Part shown: piece after piece, positions 43,900 through 52,926 of the stretch
Position numbering within the stretch: position 1 is the stretch's first letter
Layout: each line of letters starts with the position of its first letter
Source of the DNA: Rhodopseudomonas julia
Lineage (GTDB): Bacteria > Pseudomonadota > Alphaproteobacteria > Rhizobiales > Afifellaceae
Direction of reading: 5' to 3'
DNA: 64,000 nucleotides
Assembly: GCF_030813515.1 (NCBI RefSeq)
Contig: NZ_JAUSUK010000001.1
Location: 124,001 to 188,000 of the forward strand
Position numbers and translations under genes: made by a program
Notes under the pieces: model-generated
What the model was told of the DNA's origin: nothing
The model's database searches: none
The model's input: only the letters and a program-made list of their open reading frames with translations

Positions 43900-44312
43900 C
43901 GGGCGCTCCCTCGCACGGTCATCAGCTCCACTTTCGCGATCCCGGCAGCAGTCAGATCGTCGAAGACGGGCTTCAACCGCTCCATCCTCACGCCGCGATC
44001 GAGCACGAGCGGGATTTTCCCGGCACCGGGCTCAGCAGCCTTGAGGCGCTGGCGCAGAGCATCGCCCGTCAGCTGCTCACCGTCGAAATAGGTGTTGCCG
44101 TCGGCATCGACAAAAACGGCATTGGCCGGGATGGAGGGGGCTGGTTGGGCCGCCGCCTTGACGTATTCCACCGGCGCCGAGGGTGCCGGCATCAGCGTGC
44201 CGGCGAGCAGGAAGAAGATCAGAAGCAGAAAGACGACATTGATGAGCGGAACGAGATCATCGCCCGGCACGGATTTGCGTGGTTGAGTGAGCCGCATTGC
44301 CGCCCCGCTCAA
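43896..44312 (-). CDS. exbD: ExbD/TolR-family protein (second copy)
   Basis: A 138-residue protein with a single N-terminal helix carrying the essential Asp-like motif PLINVVFLLLIFFLLAGTL and a periplasmic domain. Compared with its neighbour, the Asp usually found as PLIDV is Asn here (VPLINV), so this copy may not conduct protons and the paired ExbD may carry the catalytic Asp. It overlaps both neighbours by 4 nt. Together they suggest an ExbD heterodimer in the motor. Confidence 0.88.
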   Translation of the reverse strand: MSGAAMRLTQPRKSVPGDDLVPLINVVFLLLIFFLLAGTLMPAPSAPVEYVKAAAQPAPSIPANAVFVDADGNTYFDGEQLTGDALRQRLKAAEPGAGKIPLVLDRGVRMERLKPVFDDLTAAGIAKVELMTVRGSAR

Positions 44313-44704
44313 TGGACCAGAAGAACCGGGCCGATCGCCGCCCGGCGCGCCGCGTCGACGGCCGAAACGATGTCCTGCGCGACGGCACCGGAGGAGGCAC
44401 GCACGATCACCCGCGCCTCGTCGTCACCACCTTTTTCATTCAGCCGCTCGCCAAGAGCTGCAAGCTCTACCGGCACGCCGTCGACAGCATAAAAGCCATC
44501 CTCGCGCACGGAGATCAGGACATTGCGCATCGGCGCCGCCTGGCGCGACGCGGCGCCCGTTTCGCGCGCCAGGGTGACATCGACGGAGCCGAAGCGCGCG
44601 AAGGTCGAGGCCAACATGAAGAAGAGTAGCAGCAGGAAGACGACGTCGATCAAAGGCGTCATGCTCATGGCGCGATGGCGCGGCGCGCGGGCGCTAATGT
44701 GCAT
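44309..44704 (-). CDS. exbD: ExbD/TolR-family protein (first copy)
   Basis: A 131-residue protein with the canonical motif TPLIDVVFLLLLFFMLAST, which holds the proton-carrying Asp, followed by a periplasmic domain. It overlaps exbB by 11 nt and the second exbD by 4 nt. It couples the proton gradient to TonB with ExbB. Confidence 0.9.
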   Translation of the reverse strand: MHISARAPRHRAMSMTPLIDVVFLLLLFFMLASTFARFGSVDVTLARETGAASRQAAPMRNVLISVREDGFYAVDGVPVELAALGERLNEKGGDDEARVIVRASSGAVAQDIVSAVDAARRAAIGPVLLVH

Positions 44705-45644
44705 GGACAGGCTCCGTCAGGTGCGCGGAGAGCGCCTCTTCCTCACCCGCCCGTTCGCCCAGATGGAGGCGCGCCTCGGCCGTCGTCATAACGGAGGTGG
44801 CGAGATTCTCGATCGCCTGCCGTTCCCGATCGATGCGTCCCTCGAACCAATGGAGGGCAAGGTTGCACGGAATGGCGACGGCAAGGCCGACAGCCGTCGT
44901 CAGAAGCGCCACCCAGATGCCGCCGGCGAGCATCGCCGGATCGACGTTGGAGCCAGCTCCCTGCAACGTCTGAAAGGCCTCGATCATGCCGAGAATGGTG
45001 CCGAATAGACCGAGAAGCGGCGCCACCTGCGCAATCGCTTCAAGCCCGCGCAGATGCCGGCGCAGGCGATAAAGCTCCTCGTTCGCCACCCGCTCCACCT
45101 CTTCGCGCAGGACGGAGGGCGCAACCCGCTTCATCGACAAGGCCATGGCCGTTGCGACCACCGTCGCCGTCGGTCCCTTGAGGTCCCGCACTTTGGCAAG
45201 CGCCTCGCGCCGCTCGCCCTGCCGCCAATCGCGCACGGCACCCGCGACGCGACCACGTCGGCCGCCGGCCAACGGCAGAATGTCGAAGAGCTTGCGAATG
45301 ATGATGGCGAGCGCCACGATCGACAGAACGATCAGGATCGCCACAACCGGACCGCCGAGATCGAGGAAGCCGAGCGCGCGGTCGAAGTCGAAACCCAGAA
45401 TATGATGCCCGCCGGCGCCCGTCATGTCCGGCGGCAGGGCGCTTTCGGGCGCGCCCATCGGCGCCGTCGCTGTCCCGGGATCGGCTCCGAACGCATCCGG
45501 GCTCGCGCCATCCGGAGCTCCTGAACCAGCCGGAGGCTCGGCGCCGTCGGCAGTGCGCATCGCGTCGGAGGGCGCAACGTCAGGGGTCGCCTGAGCAAGG
45601 CGCGTGGGGGCTTCGAAATTTGCGGAATTCGTCATCGCGTTCAC
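44694..45644 (-). CDS. exbB: ExbB/TolQ/MotA-family proton channel protein
   Basis: A 316-residue protein. After a Pro/Ala-rich N-terminal region of about 100 residues, three helices follow: LGGPVVAILIVLSIVALAII, then VAPLLGLFGTILGMIEAFQTL and ALLTTAVGLAVAIPCNLAL, the two conserved pore helices with the family Thr. GTG 45644 is chosen because GGAGGT lies 7 nt before it and it overlaps the previous stop (GTGA); ATG 45635 is an alternative. The N-terminal extension is unusual for ExbB. It forms the motor with the two ExbD proteins. Confidence 0.88.
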   Translation of the reverse strand: MNAMTNSANFEAPTRLAQATPDVAPSDAMRTADGAEPPAGSGAPDGASPDAFGADPGTATAPMGAPESALPPDMTGAGGHHILGFDFDRALGFLDLGGPVVAILIVLSIVALAIIIRKLFDILPLAGGRRGRVAGAVRDWRQGERREALAKVRDLKGPTATVVATAMALSMKRVAPSVLREEVERVANEELYRLRRHLRGLEAIAQVAPLLGLFGTILGMIEAFQTLQGAGSNVDPAMLAGGIWVALLTTAVGLAVAIPCNLALHWFEGRIDRERQAIENLATSVMTTAEARLHLGERAGEEEALSAHLTEPVHAH

Positions 45645-46135
45645 TGTGTTACCTCCGCCCCGCCTGTGGCCGCCTTGCCTTGATCGGAAACGGTCAGGAT
45701 CAAATCGGCATCGGTGCGGCTCGACGGCACGAGTTTGGTGAGGCAAGTGGCCGGTTTAAGCCCCTCCCCCTTACAACCGACCACGTCGTTGATCAGCACT
45801 GAGCCGACATCACTGCATTGCGTGTCGGCGAGATCATATTGAGAAACGCGGATCTTGCCGGGGATAAGCGGCTGCGATTTCAGGACAAGAAAGCGCATGG
45901 CGCCTCCGTCCGGATCGAAGAGCACGGTTTCCAGTTCGAGCTGGTCGATCGTCACGTCGAGCCGGTTGGTGAAGACGAGCGACAGGCGGCAGGTCGCCTC
46001 CATCTGCTGCAACCGGTTGAGCTCGACCTCGATCTCGCCGTCTGCGGCAGAAGCCGAACCGGCGAGCCCGAAAGAGATGAGAGCCACACCAAGAGCCACC
46101 CTCGTTCCCGACCATCTGGTTTTCGACACCGGCAA
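45641..46135 (-). CDS. Exported protein of unknown function, first gene of the TonB operon
   Basis: A 164-residue protein with a signal peptide of about 31 residues (ending SASAADGE). The mature part contains five Cys residues, two of them in VGCKGEGLKPATCLTKL, and beta-type segments (ATCRLSLVFTNRLDV). It is not recognised as a named family. The stop codon overlaps the exbB start, so it is the first member of the exbB-exbD-exbD-tonB operon and probably a periplasmic accessory protein of that system. Confidence 0.72.
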   Translation of the reverse strand: MPVSKTRWSGTRVALGVALISFGLAGSASAADGEIEVELNRLQQMEATCRLSLVFTNRLDVTIDQLELETVLFDPDGGAMRFLVLKSQPLIPGKIRVSQYDLADTQCSDVGSVLINDVVGCKGEGLKPATCLTKLVPSSRTDADLILTVSDQGKAATGGAEVTQ

Positions 46136-46204
46136 TTCTCCAAGAACGTCTCGCAGGCCGATCGAAACTCGGCCCAGACCACTGAGCCTCAGGCGCTACA
46201 TAAG

Positions 46205-46221
46205 TTGACTATAAAGGTCAA
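46205..46221 (-). promoter_or_regulatory. Candidate RirA-type iron-responsive operator
   Basis: TTGACTATAAAGGTCAA on the plus strand has perfect TTGAC/GTCAA arms and contains TGA-N9-TCA, the consensus described for the iron-responsive operator of RirA in rhizobia. It lies 69 nt upstream of the first gene of the TonB operon. Read on the minus strand it also offers a -35-like TTGACC. Confidence 0.6.
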
Positions 46222-46409
46222 CAATTTGCGGGCAGGACCTTTCGGCTGCGGCATTGATCGCTCATCCAAAGGTGATTGCAAAAAGGCAGTCGCGCGCGTT
46301 GTAACGCCCAGCCTCATTCGCCCGGGCGCCCAAAGCCGAATCCCAGCCGAGACTTAAACGCCGCGGCTAAGGATTCGATTCATGGGCCTCACACGCCGAT
46401 TCAGATCCT

Positions 46410-49400
46410 TCAAGTGTCCTGTGAAGCAATCTCCCGTCTCGGCCGACGCTTGTGGCCTTTGAGTGCCACATAGATCGCCGGAATGACGAGGACCGTGAGC
46501 GCCGTCGAGGAGGCGAGGCCGAAGAGAAGCGAGATCGCCAGCCCCTGGAAGATCGGATCGGCAAGGATCACGGCGGCCCCGATCATAGCGGCGAGCGCCG
46601 TCAGAAGGATCGGCTTGAAGCGGATGGCGCCCGCCTCCAGAAGCACGTCGAGGAGCGGCCGCTCAGGGTCTGCCGTCTGCGCGTGTCGGATGAAGTCCGC
46701 GAGCAGGATCGAGTTTCTGACGATGATGCCGGCAAGTGCGATGAAGCCGATCATCGAGGTCGCCGTAAAGGGCGCATCGAAGAGCCAATGACCGAGCATG
46801 ATGCCGATGAAGGTCAGAGGGATCGGCGTGAGGATGACGAGCGGCAGCTTGAAGGATCCGAACTGGGCCACGACCAGGATGTAGATGCCCAGAATGGCGA
46901 CGCCGAAAGCTGCGCCCATGTCGCGGAAGGTCACCCAGGTCACCTCCCATTCGCCGTCCCATAGAAGCGTCGGATGGGCTTCGTCCTGCGGCTGACCATG
47001 CAGCTTGACCGTCGGCTTCGGCAGATCACCCCAATCGGTCTCGTCGATCTTCTTGTCGACGGCGAGCATCCCGTAGATCGGGGCTTCATATTCACCGGCG
47101 AGCTCCGCCTGCACCATCACGGCAGCGCGGCCATTGTGGCGGAAGATCGGATAGGAGGCCTGCTCCTCCGTGACGTTGACCACATCGCCGAGTTCCACGA
47201 TCGAGCGGTTGCCAGGGAGCGCATCGGCGGCCACTGGCGTCGACAGGGCACGCTCGTCGAGCACCTTGTCGCCCTTCGACAACCGCATAACGATCGGGAT
47301 CGGATGCCGGCCTCCGCCGCGATGCGAATAGCCGAGCGTCGAACCGGAATAGAGCGCGCTGATCGTGTCATACACGTCGCCCTGCTCCACCCGGTAATAT
47401 TCCAGATTGTCCTGATCGATGGCGATGCGGCTGCGCTCGGCCGGGTTGCCGAAGCTGTCGTCGACGTCGACGATGAACGGCACTTCCTCGAAAATGTCGC
47501 GGACTTTTCGCGCCACCGCACGACGGGTCTCGCCGTCCGGCCCGTAGATCTCAGCCAGAAGCGTGGAGAGGACCGGAGGACCCGGTGGCGGCTCGACCAC
47601 TTTGAGCGCGGTGCCTGCCGGCAGATCGAGACCGACAAGCGCCTCGCGCATGGCAAGCGCGATCGCGTGGCTCGAGCGGTCGCGCTCGTCCTTGCCGAGA
47701 AGATTGACCTCTACGTCGCCCTGCTCGGGATTGGCGCGGATATAATAGTGGCGAACCAGCCCGTTGAAATTGAAGGGGGCAGCCGTTCCCGCATAGGTCT
47801 GGAAGGAGACCACTTCGGGAATATCGGCCAGTCTCGTGACGATCTTCTGCAGCGCCCGATCGGTCGCCTCGACGGAGGACCCTTCCGGCAGATCGACGAC
47901 CACCTGAAGCTCTGTCTTGTTGTCGAAGGGAAGGAGCTTCACCGTCACATGCTTCGTGTAGAAGAGCGACAGCGAAGCGAGCGTGGCGATGCCGACGACG
48001 ATCAGGAAGACCCAGGCGCCCGCGCGCGTCACCAGGATGGGGCGCGCCACGGCAATATAGAAGCGGCCGAGAAGACCGATCTGATGGCCGGCATGGGTGC
48101 TTACCGCTCCCTCGTCGCGGCGCCCGAGCTTCATCATCAGCCACGGCGTCAGCGTCACCGCGACGAAGAACGAGAAGAGCATCGCACCCGACGCATTCGC
48201 CGGGATCGGGCTCATATAGGGGCCCATCATGCCCGACACGAAGAGCATCGGGAGAAGGGCTGCCACCACGGTCAAGGTCGCGACGATCGTCGGATTTCCG
48301 ACCTCCGCCACCGCTTCGATCGCGGCCTGACGTTTGGATCGGCCGTCGCGCATCGCCCAGTGGCGGGCGATGTTCTCGATGACGACGATCGCGTCGTCGA
48401 CCAGGATGCCGATGGAAAAGATCAGCGCAAAGAGACTGACGCGGTTGAGCGTGTAACCCATCAGGCGAGAGGCGAAGAGCGTCAGAAGGATGGTCGTCGG
48501 GATGACGACGGCAACGACCATGGCCTCGCGCCAGCCGATCGCGATCGCCACCAGAACGACGATCGAAATCGTTGCGAGCCCCAGATGAAAGAGAAGCTCG
48601 TTCGCCTTCTCGTTCGCCGTCTCCCCGTAATTGCGGGTGATGGTCATGGCGATGTCTTCGGGGAAGATCTCGCCTTTGACCTCGTGCAGGCGGTGGACGA
48701 TCTCATCAGCGATGACGACGGCGTTGGTACCGTGACGCTTGGCGATCGCGAGCGACACGGCCGGCACGCGCGTCAGGCCGGCGTCGGTCTTGGCGACGTT
48801 GGCGACACGCGTCTCCTTCGGATCGGTCGCGAGCGTGATGTCGGCGACGTCGCGCACATAGACGGGGCGGCCATCGCGCGCCGTCAGAAGCAGATTTCCG
48901 ATCTCCGGCAATGTCTGCAGCGTCTGCCCCCCGACGAGAACCCTCTGTCCGCCATCGGCGCGCACGGTTCCGGCTTCGAAGGACCGGTTGGCGCCCTTAA
49001 GCTTGCCGGAAAGCTGTTCCAGGGTGATGCCGTAAAGCGAGAGTTTTTCCGGATCCGGTTCGATGCGGATCTCTTCCGGCTGCTCGCCGACGATATAGGT
49101 GAGGCCGATATCGGGGAGTTTGGCGATCTCCACCTGCAATTCGCGCGCAATCCGCGTCAGGTCGTTTTCCGACCAGCGCCCGGCCGCATCCGGCTCGGGC
49201 GACAGCGTAACGACCACGATCGCCACATCGTCGATGCCGCGGCCGACGATCAAGGGCTCGGGGATCCCGGTCGGGATCTCATCCATATTGGCGCGAATTT
49301 TTTCGTGGACCCGCAGGATGGCCGCATCGGAAGACGTGCCGACTTCGAACCGCGCCGTCACCATGGCGGCGTCGTCGCCGGTCTGCGAATAGACGTGTTC

Positions 49401-49646
49401 GACGCCGTCGATGCTTTTGACGATCGTCTCCAAGGGCTCCGTCACGAGCTTGACAGCGTCTTCCGCCTTCAGTCCGTCGGCCCGCACATGGATGTCGACC
49501 ATCGGCACGGAAATCTGCGGTTCCTCTTCGCGTGGCAGCGTGACGAGGGCCACAAGGCCGAGCGCAAAGGAGGCGAGCAGAAGAAGCGGTGTGAGCGGCG
49601 ATGAAATGAAGGATTTCGTCAGGCCGCCAGCAAGGCCGAGCTTCAT
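46410..49646 (-). CDS. RND-family efflux transporter permease (HAE1/AcrB-like)
   Basis: A 1078-residue inner-membrane pump. Typical RND layout: N-terminal helix, large periplasmic loop, helices 2-6, second loop and helices 8-12. The proton-relay Asp pair is in helix 4 (SIGILVDDAIVVIEN, encoded near 48390-48430). It overlaps the membrane-fusion protein gene by 4 nt and lies at the end of a unit that also contains sqr and a DUF2892 gene. The N-terminus (REEEPQISVPMVDI) resembles the heavy-metal/HAE group lacking drug specificity clues. Substrate unknown. Confidence 0.9.
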   Translation of the reverse strand: MKLGLAGGLTKSFISSPLTPLLLLASFALGLVALVTLPREEEPQISVPMVDIHVRADGLKAEDAVKLVTEPLETIVKSIDGVEHVYSQTGDDAAMVTARFEVGTSSDAAILRVHEKIRANMDEIPTGIPEPLIVGRGIDDVAIVVVTLSPEPDAAGRWSENDLTRIARELQVEIAKLPDIGLTYIVGEQPEEIRIEPDPEKLSLYGITLEQLSGKLKGANRSFEAGTVRADGGQRVLVGGQTLQTLPEIGNLLLTARDGRPVYVRDVADITLATDPKETRVANVAKTDAGLTRVPAVSLAIAKRHGTNAVVIADEIVHRLHEVKGEIFPEDIAMTITRNYGETANEKANELLFHLGLATISIVVLVAIAIGWREAMVVAVVIPTTILLTLFASRLMGYTLNRVSLFALIFSIGILVDDAIVVIENIARHWAMRDGRSKRQAAIEAVAEVGNPTIVATLTVVAALLPMLFVSGMMGPYMSPIPANASGAMLFSFFVAVTLTPWLMMKLGRRDEGAVSTHAGHQIGLLGRFYIAVARPILVTRAGAWVFLIVVGIATLASLSLFYTKHVTVKLLPFDNKTELQVVVDLPEGSSVEATDRALQKIVTRLADIPEVVSFQTYAGTAAPFNFNGLVRHYYIRANPEQGDVEVNLLGKDERDRSSHAIALAMREALVGLDLPAGTALKVVEPPPGPPVLSTLLAEIYGPDGETRRAVARKVRDIFEEVPFIVDVDDSFGNPAERSRIAIDQDNLEYYRVEQGDVYDTISALYSGSTLGYSHRGGGRHPIPIVMRLSKGDKVLDERALSTPVAADALPGNRSIVELGDVVNVTEEQASYPIFRHNGRAAVMVQAELAGEYEAPIYGMLAVDKKIDETDWGDLPKPTVKLHGQPQDEAHPTLLWDGEWEVTWVTFRDMGAAFGVAILGIYILVVAQFGSFKLPLVILTPIPLTFIGIMLGHWLFDAPFTATSMIGFIALAGIIVRNSILLADFIRHAQTADPERPLLDVLLEAGAIRFKPILLTALAAMIGAAVILADPIFQGLAISLLFGLASSTALTVLVIPAIYVALKGHKRRPRREIASQDT

Positions 49647-50722
49647 GGCAGGACTACCCGGTCGCCCGCTTCGAGGCCGCTTAGGATCTCGACCGTTTCG
49701 GCGTTCGCGTCTGAAGCACTCGTATTGGCGGCCTCATCTTTCGCCTGCGAGGCAAAACTCCGTCCGAGAACCACGGCGACTTCGACGGGCCCCTCCTCAG
49801 TCTGAAGCGTGACGTAGTCGATCCCGTGACGCGTCGTCACCGCCCGGCGCGGCACGGCCAGAACCTCTCGCGTCGCCACCGGGATCCAGACGAGCGTGCG
49901 CTCGCCGACGAAATAATCGCCGAGGCCTTCGACCTCGACATCGGCCTTCACCTTGCCGTCCTCGATCTCCGGATAGACTTTGACGAGGCGACCGGTGCGC
50001 GGCTCGACCTCGCGCGCAATGCCGTCGGCGCTCAACACCCGGTCGCCGACCTTCACCATGTCGCCCTCGACAATCTCTGCCGCATGGCGCTCTGGCAGCG
50101 ACAATCTCAGGAAATAACCGCCTCCGGCGACGGTGGCGATCTGATCGCCGGCCATGACGACGGAGCCCGGCGTTACCGGCACATCGATCACGCGCCCCGA
50201 GGCAGGCGCCAGCACTTCGCCCTCGCGGGCATTCTGCTCGATAACGGCGCGCTCGGCTTCGGCGGCCGCAAGTTGATTGGTATAGACCTGGACCTGCGTC
50301 GAAGCCTCGTCGAGACGCGATTGCGAAACGGCGCCGGTGGTGCGCAGCTGTTGGGCGCGCTCCAGATCCGTGTTGGCATTGGCGAGCTGCGAGCGCAGGA
50401 CTTCGATCTTCGCATCGGCCGCCCTCTTTTGAATCGGGATCTTGTCGTCGATGATGACGGCTATCATCTCTCCCTTCTCGACCTCGCTCCCCTCATCGAC
50501 GGAAATCTTCTCGATCGTCCCGCCGATGCGCGCACGAGCAGCGACGACATCGCGGCTTTTGACCTGGCCGAACACGGCCTTGGTCTCCGGCACGACGCGC
50601 GGCGTGACCGTCATTTCGGCGGAGGCCGCAGGTGAGGCCCCCACGGGCAGGGCAACCAGAGCGAGAAGGATCGCGGCAAAGGCTTTCGCAGCGGCAGAAC
50701 TCTGCCGGGCAACATTCAGCAT
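49643..50722 (-). CDS. RND efflux periplasmic adaptor (membrane-fusion protein)
   Basis: A 359-residue HlyD/AcrA-type protein with an N-terminal signal (about residues 1-35), a barrel-sandwich (lipoyl-like) domain starting at ARIGGTIEKISVDEGSEVEKGEMI, an alpha-hairpin (about 100-150) and a beta-barrel. It links the RND pump to an outer-membrane channel; no TolC-type gene is present here. It precedes and overlaps the pump gene and follows the DUF2892 gene by 63 nt. Confidence 0.9.
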   Translation of the reverse strand: MLNVARQSSAAAKAFAAILLALVALPVGASPAASAEMTVTPRVVPETKAVFGQVKSRDVVAARARIGGTIEKISVDEGSEVEKGEMIAVIIDDKIPIQKRAADAKIEVLRSQLANANTDLERAQQLRTTGAVSQSRLDEASTQVQVYTNQLAAAEAERAVIEQNAREGEVLAPASGRVIDVPVTPGSVVMAGDQIATVAGGGYFLRLSLPERHAAEIVEGDMVKVGDRVLSADGIAREVEPRTGRLVKVYPEIEDGKVKADVEVEGLGDYFVGERTLVWIPVATREVLAVPRRAVTTRHGIDYVTLQTEEGPVEVAVVLGRSFASQAKDEAANTSASDANAETVEILSGLEAGDRVVLP

Positions 50723-50785
50723 GACGGTCTCAGAGAGGGAGGGTTGGAGCCGCCGGCTTGAGCCGGCGGCTGGATTGAATACGGC

Positions 50786-50989
50786 TTACGAGAAAGCGAC
50801 GCCGGGCTGCATGCCCATCTTCTTGAAGATGAAGGCGGCCGGGCAGAAGCCCGTAAAGGACGCCTGCAGCAGATTGAGGCCGATGAACGCCGTCAAAAGA
50901 TACCAGTACGGCGATGTCGCATAACCCAAAAGCAGCGACAAAAGGATCATGCAGCCAGCAAAGGCGAGGACGGCACGGTCGACTGTCAT
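50786..50989 (-). CDS. DUF2892 (YgaP-type transmembrane) protein
   Basis: A 67-residue membrane protein with two hydrophobic helices (residues 4-22 and 27-45) and the family motif TGFCPAAFIFKKMG. DUF2892 is the membrane part of YgaP-type rhodanese proteins and often occurs in sulfide/persulfide loci. It follows sqr by 29 nt. The single Cys near the membrane surface could take part in persulfide chemistry, which is inference. Confidence 0.85.
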   Translation of the reverse strand: MTVDRAVLAFAGCMILLSLLLGYATSPYWYLLTAFIGLNLLQASFTGFCPAAFIFKKMGMQPGVAFS

Positions 50990-51018
50990 TTCACTTTCTC
51001 CTTCGTTGGGCCGCCGAT

Positions 51019-52311
51019 CTATTCAGCGGCCTCCATGTGGATTTCCTTGAGCTTCTTGATGCCGAGAGCATCGAGCACGACGTTTTCGAGGAAACTCGCG
51101 CTCTGCCCCTGGCGGATCTTGCGCAGGAAGTAGCGCTCGAAGCCGATCTTCGCGGCGTGCACCCACCGCCCCTGCGAAGACCAATTGACGTTGCGCGGCG
51201 GGATCTGGGGTTGAGCGATAAAGGCAATGCCGTCGTCGCCGAAATCGGCAAGGCAGACGGCGTTCCAGGAGGCGACGGCATGCGGCTCCTGGCCTTTCAG
51301 GAGAGCGGAAATGTTCTCCGCCGTCGCCGTCACCATGGATTCGATCATAAAACCGGTCTTGGGGACGCCCACCGGCAGCGCCGTCTTTCCGACGGGCGGG
51401 ATCGCCACGCACACGCCGATCGCAAAGACATTCGGATAGGTCTCGTTGCGCTGGTGGCGGTCGATGGTGATGAAGCCGCGCGGGTTGGTGAGGCCTTCGA
51501 TGCCATGGACCGCGGGCACGCCGCGGAAGGCCGGCAGCATCATGGAAAAGGTAAAGGGCAGTTCGTGCGTCGCCTTCAGCGTGCCGTCGTCGTGGAGTTC
51601 CTCCACAACCATCGTGCCGCCTTCCGCCTTCACCGTCCGCGCATTGGTGATCCACTTGATGTGGTGTTCACGCAGCGCGCTCTCCAAAAGGCCCTTGGTG
51701 TCGCCGACGCCATCAAGGCCGAGATGGCCGATATAAGGTTCCGGCGTGACGAAGGTCATCGGCACCTGGTCGCGCTTCTTGGCGCGGCGGAGAGCCGTGT
51801 CGAGCACGAAGGCGAATTCGTAGGCCGGACCGAAACAGGAGGCGCCCTGAACAGCGCCGACGACGACCGGCCCCGGCTTCTTCACCAATTCGTCGAAGGC
51901 CGCCTTCGCCTGCACGGCATGTTCGATCTGGCAGATCGATTGCGTTCCGGCCTCAGGCCCCATTCCTTCGATTTCGTCGAAGGCGAGATCCGGGCCGGTC
52001 GCGATGATGAGATAATCGTAATCGAGGAACGTCCCGTCATTGAGCTCGACGCGATTTTCCTGCGGGTGGACACGGCGCGCGCCTTCCGGTCGGAAACCGA
52101 TCCCCTTGCGCGCCAGAACCGGGCCCACTTCCACCGTGATCTCGGACGGCTGCCGCCAGCCCACCGCCACCCACGGATTGGACGGCACGAAGGAATATGT
52201 GCCGCCGAGATGCACGACGGTCAGTTCATCTTCCCGGTTGAGCTTTGCCTTCATCTCGTAGGCCATCACGATGCCGCCGAGCCCGGCTCCCATCACCACA
52301 ATCTTCGCCAT
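51019..52311 (-). CDS. sqr: Sulfide:quinone oxidoreductase-family flavoprotein
   Basis: A 430-residue FAD/NAD(P)-fold flavoprotein. ATG 52311 (AGGGAGGG upstream) places the FAD motif VVMGAGLGG at the N-terminus. Cysteines that could form the redox/trisulfide centre lie in VQGASCFGPAYEF and WNAVCLADFGDDG; GTGPD-type and YPNVFAIGVC segments match the SQR family. It oxidises sulfide and passes electrons to quinone at the membrane; the C-terminus (FLRKIRQGQ, then VLDALGIKKLKEI) provides the amphipathic membrane anchor. The divergent SqrR-like sensor strengthens the assignment. Confidence 0.85.
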   Translation of the reverse strand: MAKIVVMGAGLGGIVMAYEMKAKLNREDELTVVHLGGTYSFVPSNPWVAVGWRQPSEITVEVGPVLARKGIGFRPEGARRVHPQENRVELNDGTFLDYDYLIIATGPDLAFDEIEGMGPEAGTQSICQIEHAVQAKAAFDELVKKPGPVVVGAVQGASCFGPAYEFAFVLDTALRRAKKRDQVPMTFVTPEPYIGHLGLDGVGDTKGLLESALREHHIKWITNARTVKAEGGTMVVEELHDDGTLKATHELPFTFSMMLPAFRGVPAVHGIEGLTNPRGFITIDRHQRNETYPNVFAIGVCVAIPPVGKTALPVGVPKTGFMIESMVTATAENISALLKGQEPHAVASWNAVCLADFGDDGIAFIAQPQIPPRNVNWSSQGRWVHAAKIGFERYFLRKIRQGQSASFLENVVLDALGIKKLKEIHMEAAE

Positions 52312-52469
52312 TAAACCCTCCCTCTCCGGCCCTGCGGCCTGTGCTGCCTCGCAGGCGGCCGGCGATGCCCGCCGATCGCCGCTGGACCGCATTGCGGCCC
52401 ATCGCGAGGTGAGACGGCTCCCGATTTTTCGGTGTCATCCGCCCCATCTGTCTTGCGTTTAACATTCAA

Positions 52470-52496
52470 ACATTCTAATTTCAAGATGATGAATGT
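52470..52496. promoter_or_regulatory. Possible operator of the sulfide-responsive regulator
   Basis: ACATTC (52470-52475) and GAATGT (52491-52496) are inverted repeats 15 nt apart; ACATTC also occurs at 52462-52467. The region is AT-rich against a GC-rich background and covers the regulator's start. The long spacer makes this tentative. Confidence 0.3.
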
Positions 52497-52806
52497 AAGC
52501 GACATGATCCCCGCATCGGAGCGCGCAGCCGACCTCATGCGCAGCCTCTCGCATCCGCAGAGGCTGCTCGTTTTGTGCGCGTTGGGGCGGGAAGAAAAAT
52601 CGGTCAGCCAGCTGCGCAAAGAGCTCGGCGGCATCGACCAAGTGCCTATGTCACAACACCTTATGCGGCTGAGGGCGGATGGCCTGGTGCTCTCCAGGCG
52701 TAAGGGCACGAACGTCTTTTACCGCATTGCCCGCCCCGAAGTTCTCGTCGTCATCGAGACCTTGCACGGCGCCTATTGCACCCCGCCGATGGCGGCCGAG
52801 GACTAG
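52486..52806 (+). CDS. ArsR-family sulfide/persulfide sensor (BigR/SqrR type)
   Basis: A 106-residue ArsR repressor with a winged helix (about residues 15-85; ELGGIDQVPMSQHLMRLRADGL). It lacks arsenic or cadmium metal-site cysteines but keeps Cys31 (LLVLCAL) and Cys98 (GAYC), 67 residues apart, matching the two redox cysteines of SqrR/BigR that form a tetrasulfide bridge with reactive sulfur. Divergent location to sqr supports repression of the sqr-DUF2892-RND unit until sulfide appears. Start codons at 52486, 52489 and 52504 are possible; the RBS is weak for all. Confidence 0.85.
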   Translation: MMNVSDMIPASERAADLMRSLSHPQRLLVLCALGREEKSVSQLRKELGGIDQVPMSQHLMRLRADGLVLSRRKGTNVFYRIARPEVLVVIETLHGAYCTPPMAAED

Positions 52807-52926
52807 GCGGCCTCGTCTTCACCGTTTTGTGTTGAAAGCGTGAAAGCCTGGCGCGCGATTGACCGCATGTCAGGCGAAAGTTAGGACGGCCGAGGCCCCC
52901 CCCCACCCCTGCGGCAGCGTTCCCCG

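Noticed and set aside
46974-49604. Very long open frame on the plus strand (876 codons)
   Set aside because: It is antisense to the RND pump gene; Arg/Asp/His-rich composition typical of a shadow frame in GC-rich DNA and no family features.
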